Shown here piece by piece: positions 6,021-15,569 of a stretch of DNA of 36,073 nt. The stretch's first letter is position 1. Each line of letters begins with the position of its first letter. This DNA is from CAZMMV01 sp964567475 (GTDB lineage Bacteria; Bacillota; Clostridia; Tissierellales; Tissierellaceae): positions 1 to 36,073 of the forward strand of contig CAZMMV010000011.1 in NCBI GenBank assembly GCA_964567475.1, read 5' to 3'. Under the pieces are notes generated by a model. It ran no database searches, was not told where the DNA came from, and worked only from the letters and a program-made list of their open reading frames with translations. Made by a program: the position numbers and the translations under genes.

Positions 6021-7901
6021 TTATACAATTCTTAAAAATGCCTTTTCAATATCTTTTTTACTCATTTCTAAAATAGTTGGTCTTCCGTGAGGACAACTAT
6101 TTGGATTTTCAGTTTCCTTTAATTGATGAAACAAGCTAAGTATTTCTATTTCAGACATCTTATCTCCAGCTTTAATAGCATTTGTACATGCCATCTTCAT
6201 AATTTTATTTACTCTAGTCTCATAATTACTATTTATATTTGTATCTATATCTAGATTATCTAATAAATCATAGAATAAAGATTTAACATTAGGTTCACCA
6301 AATACTAGTGGTACACTTCTTATTGCTACGCTGTTTGTTCCGAATTCGCTTACATCAAACCCTAACTTTATAAAGATTTCTTTATTAGTTAAAAACTTAT
6401 CCATTTCTATGCTAGTAAAGTTAATTATTTCAGGAGCTAATAATTGTTGAGAAACTATACTCTCTTCATTGAACTCTTGTAAATACTTTTCATACATAAT
6501 TCGTTCATGAGCTGCATGTTGATCTATAAAGTATATCTTTTGATTCAACTTATCTTCCCCTAGTATATAAGTATCAAATACTACTCCTATAGGATCAAGA
6601 TTTGAAAGAATATCATTTGTATTGTTTTTTTCTTTGTCTGCTTCTTCACATATATATTTCTCTTTTGCTAGCTTCTTATCATTTGACAAATTATCTTTAT
6701 TTATTGAAAACTTATAGTCATGAGAACTTGTATAGCTTGAATCATTTTCTCGGATATCATTATACATTAAATCATTAGTGTTAGTAAAATCTTTTATCAT
6801 AATATCATTTTCTAAATCGTTCTCTGGGTTTATCTTTTTTTCATATAATAAAGGAAGACTATCCTCTTTAGAAGTTTTTTCTTTATTTTTAAATTTTATT
6901 TTAGGTATTGATATAGCATCATATAAATAAGCTTCTAGTAGATCATCTATTTTTTCAATCAATTCAATTTGATTCACAAAATTAATCTCTTGTTTTGTAG
7001 GGTGTATATTTATATCTATTATTCCAGGATCTATATCAATAAATAGAATAAATACAGGAAATCTATTTAATGGTATAATTGATCTATATTTTTTTTCGAT
7101 TATATTTGTAATAGATTTATTATTTATATATCTATTATTAACATAAATATATTGATGAGACCTATTGCTTCTATATAGTTTATTGTTTGAAAAATAGCCT
7201 TTAATTTTAAAGTCCTTGGTCTCTCCCTTAATAGAAATAAGATTTTCAGAGAAATCCTTTCCTAGTATACTATATATATGGTCCTTCATATTGTTATTTC
7301 TAGAAGTTTTTAATACAATTTTATTGTCTTTTATAAATTTAATAGAAGATTCTAAGCTTCCCAGAATTGTTTTATATATTATATCAGTTATATGATTTCC
7401 TTCAATTAAATCAGATTTTAAAAATCTTTCTCTAACTGGTAAATTATAAAATAAATCTTTTACTATCATAGTAGTTCCCTTTGGACTTCCTATTGTTTCT
7501 TTACTTATTATTTTACCTTCTTCAACTATAGCATGTATTCCAGCTATAGCCTTTCTTGTTTTTGTCATAACTTCCATCTTGGCCACTGTAGATATACTAG
7601 CTAAAGCTTCACCTCTAAATCCTAAAGATCTTATCTTATATAAATCATCCAATGACCCTATTTTAGAAGTAGAATGTCTCTTAAAAGCCAAATCTAAATC
7701 ATCTTCTTCTATCCCTACTCCATCATCTGTAATTCTAATATAAGTTTTCCCACCATTTTTAATTTCAATTGCGATATTTTCACTACCTGCATCTAAGGCA
7801 TTTTCTAATAATTCTTTAACTATAGAAGAAGGTCTTTCAATTATTTCACCAGCAGCAATCTTCTCTATAGTATTATTATCCAGTAGCTTAATTTTACCCA
7901 T
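6021..7901 (-). CDS. mutL: DNA mismatch repair protein MutL (with endonuclease motifs)
   Basis: MutL couples mismatch recognition by MutS to strand incision. The N-terminal GHKL ATPase domain shows ELLENALDAG (about 31-40), DDGVGI, RHSTSKI and GFRGEALASI. A variable Asn/Asp/Lys-rich linker spans about 340-440. The C-terminal dimerisation domain carries the metal-dependent nicking endonuclease motif DQHAAHER (460-467), ACTNAIKAGD (about 571-580) and CPHGRP (603-608), as in bacteria that lack MutH. The 626-residue length is normal. Its ATG lies inside the end of mutS (8-base overlap) with AAGGAG upstream, so translation is probably coupled. Confidence 0.97.
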   Translation of the reverse strand: MGKIKLLDNNTIEKIAAGEIIERPSSIVKELLENALDAGSENIAIEIKNGGKTYIRITDDGVGIEEDDLDLAFKRHSTSKIGSLDDLYKIRSLGFRGEALASISTVAKMEVMTKTRKAIAGIHAIVEEGKIISKETIGSPKGTTMIVKDLFYNLPVRERFLKSDLIEGNHITDIIYKTILGSLESSIKFIKDNKIVLKTSRNNNMKDHIYSILGKDFSENLISIKGETKDFKIKGYFSNNKLYRSNRSHQYIYVNNRYINNKSITNIIEKKYRSIIPLNRFPVFILFIDIDPGIIDINIHPTKQEINFVNQIELIEKIDDLLEAYLYDAISIPKIKFKNKEKTSKEDSLPLLYEKKINPENDLENDIMIKDFTNTNDLMYNDIRENDSSYTSSHDYKFSINKDNLSNDKKLAKEKYICEEADKEKNNTNDILSNLDPIGVVFDTYILGEDKLNQKIYFIDQHAAHERIMYEKYLQEFNEESIVSQQLLAPEIINFTSIEMDKFLTNKEIFIKLGFDVSEFGTNSVAIRSVPLVFGEPNVKSLFYDLLDNLDIDTNINSNYETRVNKIMKMACTNAIKAGDKMSEIEILSLFHQLKETENPNSCPHGRPTILEMSKKDIEKAFLRIV

Positions 7902-10515
7902 TATGATCGCTCCTTATTTTTTTGCCTGTTTCTATCAAATCATAAAGCGTATCCAATGCTTCTTTTGCAGTCATATTATCTACATCTAAGTTTATAATTT
8001 TATCCATATAATAATTTTTTTGATGATCTATTAAATTTATTTGTTTGTCTTCCTTTACCTCAGTATTGCTTAAATCTATTTTATGATTACCCTCTATTAA
8101 TGATAAGACTTCAGCTGCTCTATCAATAATAGTTTGATTAATACCTGCTAATTTTGCAACTTCAATTCCATAACTCTTATTAGTACTTCCTTCAACGATT
8201 TTCCTTAAAAATATAATCTCTTGATTCTTTTCTTCTGCAGTAATTGTTAAGTTTTTTATTCCTTTATTGTTTTCTTGAAGTTGAGTTAATTCATGATAAT
8301 GAGTAGCAAATAAAGTTTTAGCCTTTATTTTATTAGAGATATGTTCTACAACAGCCCATGCTATACTTAATCCATCATAAGTACTGGTACCTCTACCTAC
8401 TTCGTCTAAAATAATTAAACTATTTTTAGTAGCTGACTTTATAATGTTTGATACTTCATTCATCTCTACCATAAATGTACTTTCACCTTGGGATAAATTA
8501 TCTGCAGCACCTATTCTAGTAAATATCCTATCCACAATTGATATATCAGCATAGGATGCAGGTACAAATGAACCTATATGTGCTAGTAGTGTAATTATAG
8601 CCACCTGTCTCATATAAGTGGATTTACCTGCCATATTAGGACCTGTTATAATTTGTATCATATTATCCCCATTATCTAGATAAGTATCATTAGGAACAAA
8701 TAAATTATTTTCTATAGTATTCTCTACTACTGGATGTCTTCCATCAACAATATTTATAATTCCTTTATTATTTAAATTTGGTTTTATAAAATCATATGAA
8801 TATGCAACATTACTTAAAGCATTTATAACATCTATTTTAGATATAATTCTGCTAGTATTTTGAATTCTAAGAATTTGACTTTTAATATCATTTCTTATTA
8901 ATTGGAAAACTTCATACTCTAAATCTAAACTCTTTTCTTCAGCCCCTAAGATTTCATCTTCCATGCTTTTTAATTCTTTAGTATAATATCTTTCAGAATT
9001 AGTTAATGTTTGCTTTCTTATGAAGTAATCAGGCACCATAGGAATATTTGATTTAGTTACCTCAAAGTAATAACCAGAGATTTTATTAAAACCTATTTTC
9101 AAGTTCTTTATGGATGTATTATTTCTTTCTTTTGCTTCTAATTCACTTAACCACTCTTTACCATTTTTGCATATTTCTTTTATATTATCTAGTTTTTCAT
9201 TGTAACCTTTTTTTATTAATCTACCTTCTTTTACTGAAACAGGAGGATTTTCTTCTATTGACTTTTCTAATAATAAGAATATATCTTCTAAATTATCTAA
9301 AGCCTTACCTAATTTTTTTATTTCTTGGTTATCAATTTCCATTAAAATATTTTTTAAATTAGGTAAAACCGATATAGAGCTTTTTATAGAAATCAAATCT
9401 CTAGCATTACAATTACCATTAGATATTTTTGTAGCTAATCTTTCAATGTCATATATTTGTTTTAAAATAGACTTTATTTCATCCATATCAGCTATATTAT
9501 TAACAAAATATTCTACTGCACTATTTCGACTATTTATTGCATTTATATCAAGCAAAGGTTGTTCTAACCACTTTTTTAACAACCTTCCTCCCATAGAAGT
9601 TGAAGTTTTATCTAAAATACCTATTAAAGCACCCTTTTTATCTCTTCTTATAATAGTCTCATGGATCTCTAAATTAGCTCTTGTGTTTATATCTAAAATC
9701 ATATAATTTTTCGCTTCATAATAAATTAAGTTATTAATATGTTCTAAAGTATTTTTTTGTGTAGAATATAAATAATCAATTAATTTTCCTGTAGCAATAG
9801 TAGCATAAGCCTTGTCCTCTATATCTAATGATTTAGAAGAACTAGTTTTAAAATGTTTTAAAACAGTATTCTTAATAAGATCATTATCTATAGTATTTTT
9901 TTTATAAATATTTATATATGGATTTATAGTATTTTTAATAATTTTTATCATATTTTTATTTGATATAAATTCTTCATTACATATGATTTCTGAAGGAAAT
10001 ATTTTACCCAGTTCATCAATTATATAAGCATATCGATTTTCTTTTTCTCCCATATACTCAGTTGTATACATCTCTCCAGTAGAGTTGTCGACATATGAAA
10101 TTCCCCATCCTAAATCATCTATATAAATAGAAGCTAAGAAGTTATTAGATTTTTCATCTAAACTTCCCTGTTCCGTTATAGTTCCAGGAGTAACTACCTT
10201 AATAACATCTCTTTTTACTATTCCTTTGGCATCTTTCGGATCTTCTACCTGCTCACATATTGCTACTTTGTACCCCTTTTCAACTAATTTAATTACATAG
10301 TTATCTACAACATGGTGAGGTACTCCGCACATAGGTACTTCATTATCAGATCCTCCGCCTCTTTTGGTTAAAGTTATTTCAAGTTCTTTAGATGCAATTA
10401 CAGCATCTTCAAAAAACATTTCATAAAAATCTCCCAGTCTAAAGAAAAGTATACAGTCTTCATATTCATTTTTAATTTCTGTATATTGTTTCATCATAGG
10501 TGTTAATTTTCTCAA
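7894..10515 (-). CDS. mutS: DNA mismatch repair protein MutS
   Basis: MutS binds base mismatches and small loops and recruits MutL. The 873 residues include the N-terminal mismatch-wedge domain with the Phe-x-Glu motif (Phe30, Glu32 in GDFYEMF), connector and lever domains with SRNSAVEYF and GRLLKKWLEQPL, the clamp region, and the ABC-type ATPase: Walker A GPNMAGKS (625-632), ABC signature around NLSQGESTFM and Walker B LIILDEVGRG (about 700-709). The C-terminus ends in a helix-turn-helix dimer segment (AKEALDTLYDL). The start is TTG, chosen because AAGGGGGA lies six bases upstream. It follows miaB by 38 bases and overlaps mutL. Confidence 0.98.
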   Translation of the reverse strand: MRKLTPMMKQYTEIKNEYEDCILFFRLGDFYEMFFEDAVIASKELEITLTKRGGGSDNEVPMCGVPHHVVDNYVIKLVEKGYKVAICEQVEDPKDAKGIVKRDVIKVVTPGTITEQGSLDEKSNNFLASIYIDDLGWGISYVDNSTGEMYTTEYMGEKENRYAYIIDELGKIFPSEIICNEEFISNKNMIKIIKNTINPYINIYKKNTIDNDLIKNTVLKHFKTSSSKSLDIEDKAYATIATGKLIDYLYSTQKNTLEHINNLIYYEAKNYMILDINTRANLEIHETIIRRDKKGALIGILDKTSTSMGGRLLKKWLEQPLLDINAINSRNSAVEYFVNNIADMDEIKSILKQIYDIERLATKISNGNCNARDLISIKSSISVLPNLKNILMEIDNQEIKKLGKALDNLEDIFLLLEKSIEENPPVSVKEGRLIKKGYNEKLDNIKEICKNGKEWLSELEAKERNNTSIKNLKIGFNKISGYYFEVTKSNIPMVPDYFIRKQTLTNSERYYTKELKSMEDEILGAEEKSLDLEYEVFQLIRNDIKSQILRIQNTSRIISKIDVINALSNVAYSYDFIKPNLNNKGIINIVDGRHPVVENTIENNLFVPNDTYLDNGDNMIQIITGPNMAGKSTYMRQVAIITLLAHIGSFVPASYADISIVDRIFTRIGAADNLSQGESTFMVEMNEVSNIIKSATKNSLIILDEVGRGTSTYDGLSIAWAVVEHISNKIKAKTLFATHYHELTQLQENNKGIKNLTITAEEKNQEIIFLRKIVEGSTNKSYGIEVAKLAGINQTIIDRAAEVLSLIEGNHKIDLSNTEVKEDKQINLIDHQKNYYMDKIINLDVDNMTAKEALDTLYDLIETGKKIRSDHNG

Positions 10516-10553
10516 TATCCGTCCCCCTTATACATAGAAGTATTAAAGAAGCA

Positions 10554-11876
10554 TTAAACTAAAATTCCTTCTAAAGTAAAAGTTTTTACATCTTCTATTT
10601 TTACATTTACTAATGTTCCAATAAGGCTTTTATCTCCTTTGAAGTGTACTAGCCTAAATTCTTCATTTCTTCCAGTTAAAATTTCTTCATTGTGTTTACT
10701 TATATCTTCAACTAAAACCTCAACCGTTGTATCTATTAATTTTTTATTCTTTTCTAAAGATATATCATTTAATGTATCTGTTAATCTTTGAAATCTATCA
10801 TGTTTTACATCATAATCTACTTGATTAGTCATTCTTCCTGCTTTAGTACCTTCTCTAATAGAATATAGAAAAGTATAAGCTGAGTCAAATTCTACCTCTT
10901 TAACAAGTTTCAACGTTTCATTAAAGTCTTCTTCTGTTTCACCAGGAAATCCTACTATTAAATCTGTAGTAATAGCTATATTAGGAGATATCTTTTTAAT
11001 CTTTTTAATTATTTTTAAATAATCTTCTCTAGTATATTTTCTATTCATGTTTTTCAAAATTTTATTACTTCCAGATTGCACTGGTAAATGCAAATGATTA
11101 CATAGTTTGTCTAAAGTTCCATAACATTCTATTAGCTCATCTGATAAGTCTTTAGGATGAGATGTCATAAATCTAATTCTCTCTAAACCCTCTATTTTAT
11201 TAATATCTTTTAAGAGATCAGCAAAACTATAATCCTTTTCTAAGTTTTTACCATAGGAATTTACATTTTGGCCTAATAATGTTATTTCCTTATAACCTGA
11301 CTTAGCTAATTCCTTAATTTCATTTAATATATTCTCAGGCTCTCGACTCAATTCTCTTCCCCTTGTATAAGGTACTATACAGTAAGTACAGAAATTATTA
11401 CATCCATACATAATATCTACAAATCCTTTATAAGAATACTTTCTATTTGCATCTGTATTTTCTACAATATCTTTAGTATCCTCAAGTATATCTACTATAG
11501 TTTTATTTGTTTTTAGATGACTTTCAATCAATTGAGGTAATTTATGTATATTGTGAGTACCAAATATTATATTAACATGCTTATGTTTAGAAAGTATTAC
11601 ATCTCTAATTTCCTTTTTTTGCATCATGCAGCCACAAATTGCTATCATTAAATCCGGTTTATCCTTTTTTAAAGTTTTTAATGAACCAAGGTGTCCATAT
11701 ACCTTTAACTCTGCATTTTCTCTGATTAAACAGGTATTATATATTACAAAATCTGCTTCCTCTAAAATCGTAGTTTCTTCATAATTCAAATTATCTAAAA
11801 TCCATGAAATCTTTTCTGAATCATGTTCATTCATCTGACAACCATATGTTTTAATTAAATATTTTTTTCTATTCAT
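10554..11876 (-). CDS. miaB: tRNA (N6-isopentenyladenosine-37-C2)-methylthiotransferase MiaB
   Basis: MiaB is a radical SAM enzyme that adds a methylthio group to i6A37 of tRNA. The 440 residues show the N-terminal cluster-binding domain with Cys13 (TYGCQMNEHDSE), Cys49 (YNTCLIRENAE) and Cys83 (CGCMMQ), the radical SAM CxxxCxxC with Cys159, Cys163 and Cys166 (YGCNNFCTYCIVPYTRGRE), and a C-terminal TRAM RNA-binding domain. The NTCxxRENAE motif separates MiaB from the MtaB and RimO relatives. RBS AAGGAGAG precedes the ATG. It heads the run miaB-mutS-mutL-miaA-hfq, so both steps of ms2i6A synthesis are encoded together with mismatch repair. Confidence 0.97.
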   Translation of the reverse strand: MNRKKYLIKTYGCQMNEHDSEKISWILDNLNYEETTILEEADFVIYNTCLIRENAELKVYGHLGSLKTLKKDKPDLMIAICGCMMQKKEIRDVILSKHKHVNIIFGTHNIHKLPQLIESHLKTNKTIVDILEDTKDIVENTDANRKYSYKGFVDIMYGCNNFCTYCIVPYTRGRELSREPENILNEIKELAKSGYKEITLLGQNVNSYGKNLEKDYSFADLLKDINKIEGLERIRFMTSHPKDLSDELIECYGTLDKLCNHLHLPVQSGSNKILKNMNRKYTREDYLKIIKKIKKISPNIAITTDLIVGFPGETEEDFNETLKLVKEVEFDSAYTFLYSIREGTKAGRMTNQVDYDVKHDRFQRLTDTLNDISLEKNKKLIDTTVEVLVEDISKHNEEILTGRNEEFRLVHFKGDKSLIGTLVNVKIEDVKTFTLEGILV

Positions 11877-11910
11877 TTAATATACTCTCCTTATAATATA
11901 GCTATTAATT

Positions 11911-11939
11911 ATTATAACAAATAAAAAATAAAAATGAAC
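11911..11939 (-). promoter_or_regulatory. Putative promoter of the miaB-mutS-mutL-miaA-hfq run
   Basis: A perfect -10 TATAAT (11911-11916 on the minus strand) preceded by TG one base upstream (extended -10). The -35 is poor (GTTCAT at 11934-11939 with 17-base spacing). It lies 35 bases before the miaB start. Confidence 0.45.
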
Positions 11940-11989
11940 TATGATAGATAAAATAATTCACACAATTTATAAGTTGTTTTAAAATAAAA

Positions 11990-12032
11990 ATAACTATAAG
12001 CAATTTGGTTTAAAGCCCTCGCCAATAGTTAT
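11990..12032 (-). terminator. Probable terminator between the MerR-like gene and miaB
   Basis: ATAACTAT (11990-11997) pairs with ATAGTTAT (12025-12032), with inner TTGG/CCAA and an asymmetric bulge. On the minus strand it is followed by TTTTATTTT. It lies just downstream of the MerR-like stop codon at 12048. Confidence 0.5.
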
Positions 12033-12047
12033 AGCTTTATTTAAATT

Positions 12048-12644
12048 TTATTTTTTAATTCTAAAAATTCTTTGAAAAAATCCTACTTGTTTTTCTTCAA
12101 TTTCTACTAATTTACTTTTTAATTCAATATTTTCATATATTTTTTCTTTTATTTTCATCTTAAGTTTGGCATTTTCACAAATCAATACATCTCTTTCGTT
12201 AGAATTCAGTTCTTTTCTAAGATTTATAACTTCATCTTTTAATTCTTCTATTACTTTAATATTGCTTTCACTACCTTCATTTATTGCATGATATAGTTTA
12301 TCAAAAAAATCCTCTTCTAATGTTGCACTTATTTCTTTTGCTATCTCATAAGTGTCAATATAAGAATTATTTCTTGATTCTACAAGTCCTTCTTCCTGAT
12401 TGTTTATTAATATTTCAGGAGACTTTATAATAAGCTTGATTTGCTTATTACTAAATCCTTTATCTTGAAGAGTCTTAATATATTGTAAAGTTTCTATTTC
12501 TTTATAAGTAAAGTATCTGTGATTTGATTTATTTCTTGGTATATCTATTTCAAATTCCTTTTCATAATACCTAATTACATGAGACGCATAACCAGTTATT
12601 TCTGAAACCTCAGATATAGTATATTCATAATTAATATCCAGCAT
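12048..12644 (-). CDS. MerR-type helix-turn-helix protein with C-terminal coiled coil (RacA-like layout)
   Basis: A 198-residue protein with an N-terminal MerR-type winged helix-turn-helix (YTISEVSEITGYASHVIRYY and the wing NHRYFTYKEIETLQYI, about residues 5-72), a linker, then a long charged coiled coil (about 125-185) and a very basic end (FFQRIFRIKK). There is no visible effector-binding cysteine set. This layout resembles the chromosome-anchoring protein RacA of Bacillus, but I cannot show orthology; a plain MerR-family regulator is as likely. The frame opens upstream at 12668, but TTGGAGG stands nine bases before the ATG at 12644. A TATAAT at 12670-12675 on the minus strand may be its -10. 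It lies downstream of the lone cheR. Confidence 0.75.
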   Translation of the reverse strand: MLDINYEYTISEVSEITGYASHVIRYYEKEFEIDIPRNKSNHRYFTYKEIETLQYIKTLQDKGFSNKQIKLIIKSPEILINNQEEGLVESRNNSYIDTYEIAKEISATLEEDFFDKLYHAINEGSESNIKVIEELKDEVINLRKELNSNERDVLICENAKLKMKIKEKIYENIELKSKLVEIEEKQVGFFQRIFRIKK

Positions 12645-12722
12645 AATAATACCTCCAAATTTGTCCATTATTATACTATTCTACATAGACCTATGAAAAT
12701 CCTTTATTTTTATATAAAAATT

Positions 12723-13499
12723 TTAAAACATTTTTTTATAAAAAAATGTTTTTTCAGATTTAAAATTATATTTTTCTGGCATTATTATTTGTTCTGTACT
12801 TCCTACAAAAAATACTCCCTCTTTACTCAAAGTTTCATTAAATTTACTATATAAAAGTTCTTTAGCATTATCTGTAAAATAAATCATTACATTTCTACAA
12901 CATATTAAGTCTATATTATTAGGAAATCTATCCTTTAATAAATCCATCTTTTTAAATTCTACACAATTTTTAATTTCATCAGAAATTTTATATGAATTTT
13001 CTATTTTTGTAAAATATTTTTTTATGAATTGTGTCGGAAGATTAGATAAAGATTTTTCACTATACAATCCTTGCTTTGCTTTATTAATTGCTTCATCATC
13101 AATATCGGTAGCTAGTACTTTTATTTTATTTAAAGGGAGAAAGTTTGACATTAACATAACTAATGAATAAGGTTCTTCCCCTGTCGAACAAGCAGAACTC
13201 CATATTTTTAATTGTTTTTGATTTTCACCCATTAAAAGCGGTACTATATCTTTCTCAAGAACTTTCCATTGAGATTTATTTCTATAAAATTCACTTACAT
13301 TTATTGTTAGATAATTTACAAGTTGTTCCAATAATTTTTTATCCTTTTTAAGTCCTAAAAAATAATCATCAAAATCACTAAAACCATTTCGATTTAATAA
13401 AGATAAGATTCTTCTTTTCATTTGTTTTTCTTTATAGTAGTTTAAATCGATATTAATTAAAAGGTTAATATCTTTTTTAAACTTTTCATATTTAGCCAT
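12723..13499 (-). CDS. cheR: CheR-type protein-glutamate O-methyltransferase
   Basis: CheR methylates glutamates on chemoreceptors using S-adenosylmethionine. The 258-residue protein has the N-terminal helical CheR domain (about 1-80) with the SAM-contact NVSEFYRNKSQW, then the Rossmann methyltransferase domain with IWSSACSTGEEPYSL (about 99-113), LATDIDDEAI and the conserved LICCRNVMIYF. RBS AGGAGGAAGG precedes the ATG. It stands alone: no cheA, cheW, cheB or receptor gene is in this window, and its neighbours are ispH-S1 and a MerR-like gene. Chemotaxis genes elsewhere in the genome are expected; otherwise its substrate would be open. Confidence 0.93.
   Translation of the reverse strand: MAKYEKFKKDINLLINIDLNYYKEKQMKRRILSLLNRNGFSDFDDYFLGLKKDKKLLEQLVNYLTINVSEFYRNKSQWKVLEKDIVPLLMGENQKQLKIWSSACSTGEEPYSLVMLMSNFLPLNKIKVLATDIDDEAINKAKQGLYSEKSLSNLPTQFIKKYFTKIENSYKISDEIKNCVEFKKMDLLKDRFPNNIDLICCRNVMIYFTDNAKELLYSKFNETLSKEGVFFVGSTEQIIMPEKYNFKSEKTFFYKKMF
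12725..12752. terminator. AT-only palindrome at the 3' end of cheR
   Basis: A perfect palindrome with 14-bp arms (AAAACATTTTTTTA and its complement) that covers the last cheR codons. In the minus direction it is followed by AAAATTTTTATAT. It is nearly all A-T, so it would be a weak terminator, and its form partly reflects Lys/Phe codons. Confidence 0.35.
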
Positions 13500-13523
13500 A
13501 CCTTCCTCCTGAAATATAATTTA

Positions 13524-13553
13524 GGGCTTCAATGTAGTATTACATTAAAACCC
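13524..13553 (-). terminator. Hairpin between ispH-S1 and cheR
   Basis: Arms GGGCTTCAATGTA (13524-13536) and TACATTAAAACCC (13541-13553). Two mismatches on the plus strand become G-U pairs on the minus strand, which indicates an RNA hairpin in the minus transcript, just after the ispH-S1 stop. The T tract behind it is weak. Confidence 0.5.
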
Positions 13554-13569
13554 AAATTTTAAATATATA

Positions 13570-15558
13570 TTATTCTTTATTGATTACATCTTCAATAGTT
13601 GTATCTAATTCTTCTTTTACAATATTGTTGTTTTCGGATTCTTCATTTTCATCTGGTATTTGTTTTAAACTTAAACTAACTTTCTTTTCTTCACCATCAA
13701 TATCAATTATTTTAACATTAATTGTTTGACCAATTTCTAATACATCTGAAGGTTTATCTATATGATCTTTTGAGATTTCGGAAACATGAAGTAATCCATC
13801 TACACCTTCTTTTAATCTAACAAAAGCACCAAAATCTAATAAATTAACTATTTTTCCTTCTACAACATCACCAGTGTTAACATTTTTAGAAAATGCTATC
13901 CAAGGCTCCTCAGTAGTTTCTTTTAAACTAAGAGAAATTCTATTTCTTTCTTTATCTAGAGACAATACTTTAACCTTGATTTTTTCACCTATACTAACTA
14001 CTTTAGAAGGATGATTTATTCTATTCCAAGATAAATCAGATATATGAGCTAATCCATCTAATCCTCCTAAATCTATGAAGGCACCAAAATTAGTTAATCT
14101 CTGAACAACACCTTCAACTATTTGACCAACTTCTAGATTTGCCCATAATTCTTTTCTTTTATTAATTAGTTCTTCTTTTTCTATTTCTTTTCTTGATAAT
14201 ATAGCTCTTCTCTTATCTTTATCGAAATCTATTATTTTAGCAATTAAAGTTTTTCCTTTGTATACATTTAAATCTTCTACATAGCTAGTAGAGATTTGAG
14301 AAGCAGGCATAAATCCATTTATACCATTAACTAAAACAATTAATCCACCTTTTACAATATTTTTAACTTTACATTCTACTCTTTCTTTCTCATTAAACAA
14401 TTCTTCTACTTTATCCCAATTTTTAAATTCATTTACTCTTTTAGCTGAGAGAATAACATTACCTTCTCCATCATCTAATTTAATTACATATACATCAATT
14501 TCATCTCCAGGACTATAAATGTCTTTAGGATTTACATCCTCATCATTTGATAGTTCATCTATACTAATAATTCCATCTGATTTGTAATTAATATTTACCA
14601 TTACCTCATTTTTAGTTACAAATAGAACTTCACCTTTTAAAACTTGACCTCTATGAATTTTAGTAAAAGAATTTTCAATCGCTTCCATCATTTCATTATT
14701 ATCTTCATTATTCATATTATCCATTGTTCTAACTACCTCCTCAATTATCCAATCAGGTGTTGAAGCACCTGCTGTTATTCCAATTTTATTAAATCTTGAT
14801 ACATTTTCTAAAGGCAATTCATCTGCAGTTTCAATATGAAATACATTGTTACAGTATTTTCTGCTTATTTCTGCCAACTTATTAGTATTGGAACTATGAT
14901 AACCGCCTATTACAATCATAGCTTCTACATTAAGTGCTAAATTCTTACATGCTTCTTGACGCAAGTTAGTAGCATTACATATAGTATTACATATTTGAAC
15001 TTCATTACCTTTTTCTTTAATAATCTCTGATAAACTTTCAAACTTCTCTTTTGTATTAGTAGTTTGAGAAACTACAGAAACCTTATCCATATTAGGTAAA
15101 GCTAAAGCTTCTTCTGTAGAATTAATTATATATGCCTTATTATCACACCATCCATTTATTCCAATTACTTCAGGATGATTTGAATCCCCAATTATTATTA
15201 TATTATACCCTTGTTCTTTAAAATCTTCAACCTTTTTATATATTGATTGAACATAAGGACATGTGGTATTCTTGAAATTTAAATTTATCTTATTCATTTC
15301 ATCTATTATTAATTTAGATACACCATGAGATCTGATAATTATACTACTATATTTTAATTTATCTTTTTCAATATCTTCAATTTTATTTATAACTTCTAAA
15401 CCTTTATCTTCAAATTTTTTTACAACTTGTGGATTGTGAATTAAAGGTCCTAAAGAATAAAAGGTTTTATCTTTATTTAATAGCTCTTTTGATGTCATTT
15501 CAACAGCTCTTTTTACTCCAAAACAAAATCCTGCATGATCAGCTATTATAATTTCCAA
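13570..15558 (-). CDS. ispH: Fused 4-hydroxy-3-methylbut-2-enyl diphosphate reductase (IspH) and S1 RNA-binding protein
   Basis: The first about 285 residues are IspH (LytB), the last enzyme of the MEP isoprenoid pathway, an iron-sulfur enzyme making IPP and DMAPP. Cluster cysteines are Cys12 (AGFCFGVKRAV), Cys100 (NTTCPYVQ) and Cys194 (TICNATNLRQ). After a Glu/Asn-rich joint (about 283-296) come four S1 motifs (about 304-375, 390-458, 478-548 and 563-634; the last two contain NFGAFIDL and DFGAFVRL) and an acidic tail. The 662-residue fusion is known in Clostridia. No frameshift is seen at the joint. TTG start with AGGAGGAAAG upstream. It follows plsC by 11 bases in the cmk-plsC-ispH cluster. 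Confidence 0.96.
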   Translation of the reverse strand: MEIIIADHAGFCFGVKRAVEMTSKELLNKDKTFYSLGPLIHNPQVVKKFEDKGLEVINKIEDIEKDKLKYSSIIIRSHGVSKLIIDEMNKINLNFKNTTCPYVQSIYKKVEDFKEQGYNIIIIGDSNHPEVIGINGWCDNKAYIINSTEEALALPNMDKVSVVSQTTNTKEKFESLSEIIKEKGNEVQICNTICNATNLRQEACKNLALNVEAMIVIGGYHSSNTNKLAEISRKYCNNVFHIETADELPLENVSRFNKIGITAGASTPDWIIEEVVRTMDNMNNEDNNEMMEAIENSFTKIHRGQVLKGEVLFVTKNEVMVNINYKSDGIISIDELSNDEDVNPKDIYSPGDEIDVYVIKLDDGEGNVILSAKRVNEFKNWDKVEELFNEKERVECKVKNIVKGGLIVLVNGINGFMPASQISTSYVEDLNVYKGKTLIAKIIDFDKDKRRAILSRKEIEKEELINKRKELWANLEVGQIVEGVVQRLTNFGAFIDLGGLDGLAHISDLSWNRINHPSKVVSIGEKIKVKVLSLDKERNRISLSLKETTEEPWIAFSKNVNTGDVVEGKIVNLLDFGAFVRLKEGVDGLLHVSEISKDHIDKPSDVLEIGQTINVKIIDIDGEEKKVSLSLKQIPDENEESENNNIVKEELDTTIEDVINKE

Positions 15559-15569
15559 TATCTTTCCTC

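Noticed and set aside
9114..9362. Leu/Phe-rich plus-strand frame that looks like a membrane protein
   Set aside because: It is the antisense of A-rich mutS codons, which always gives Leu/Phe-rich translations; there is no start signal.
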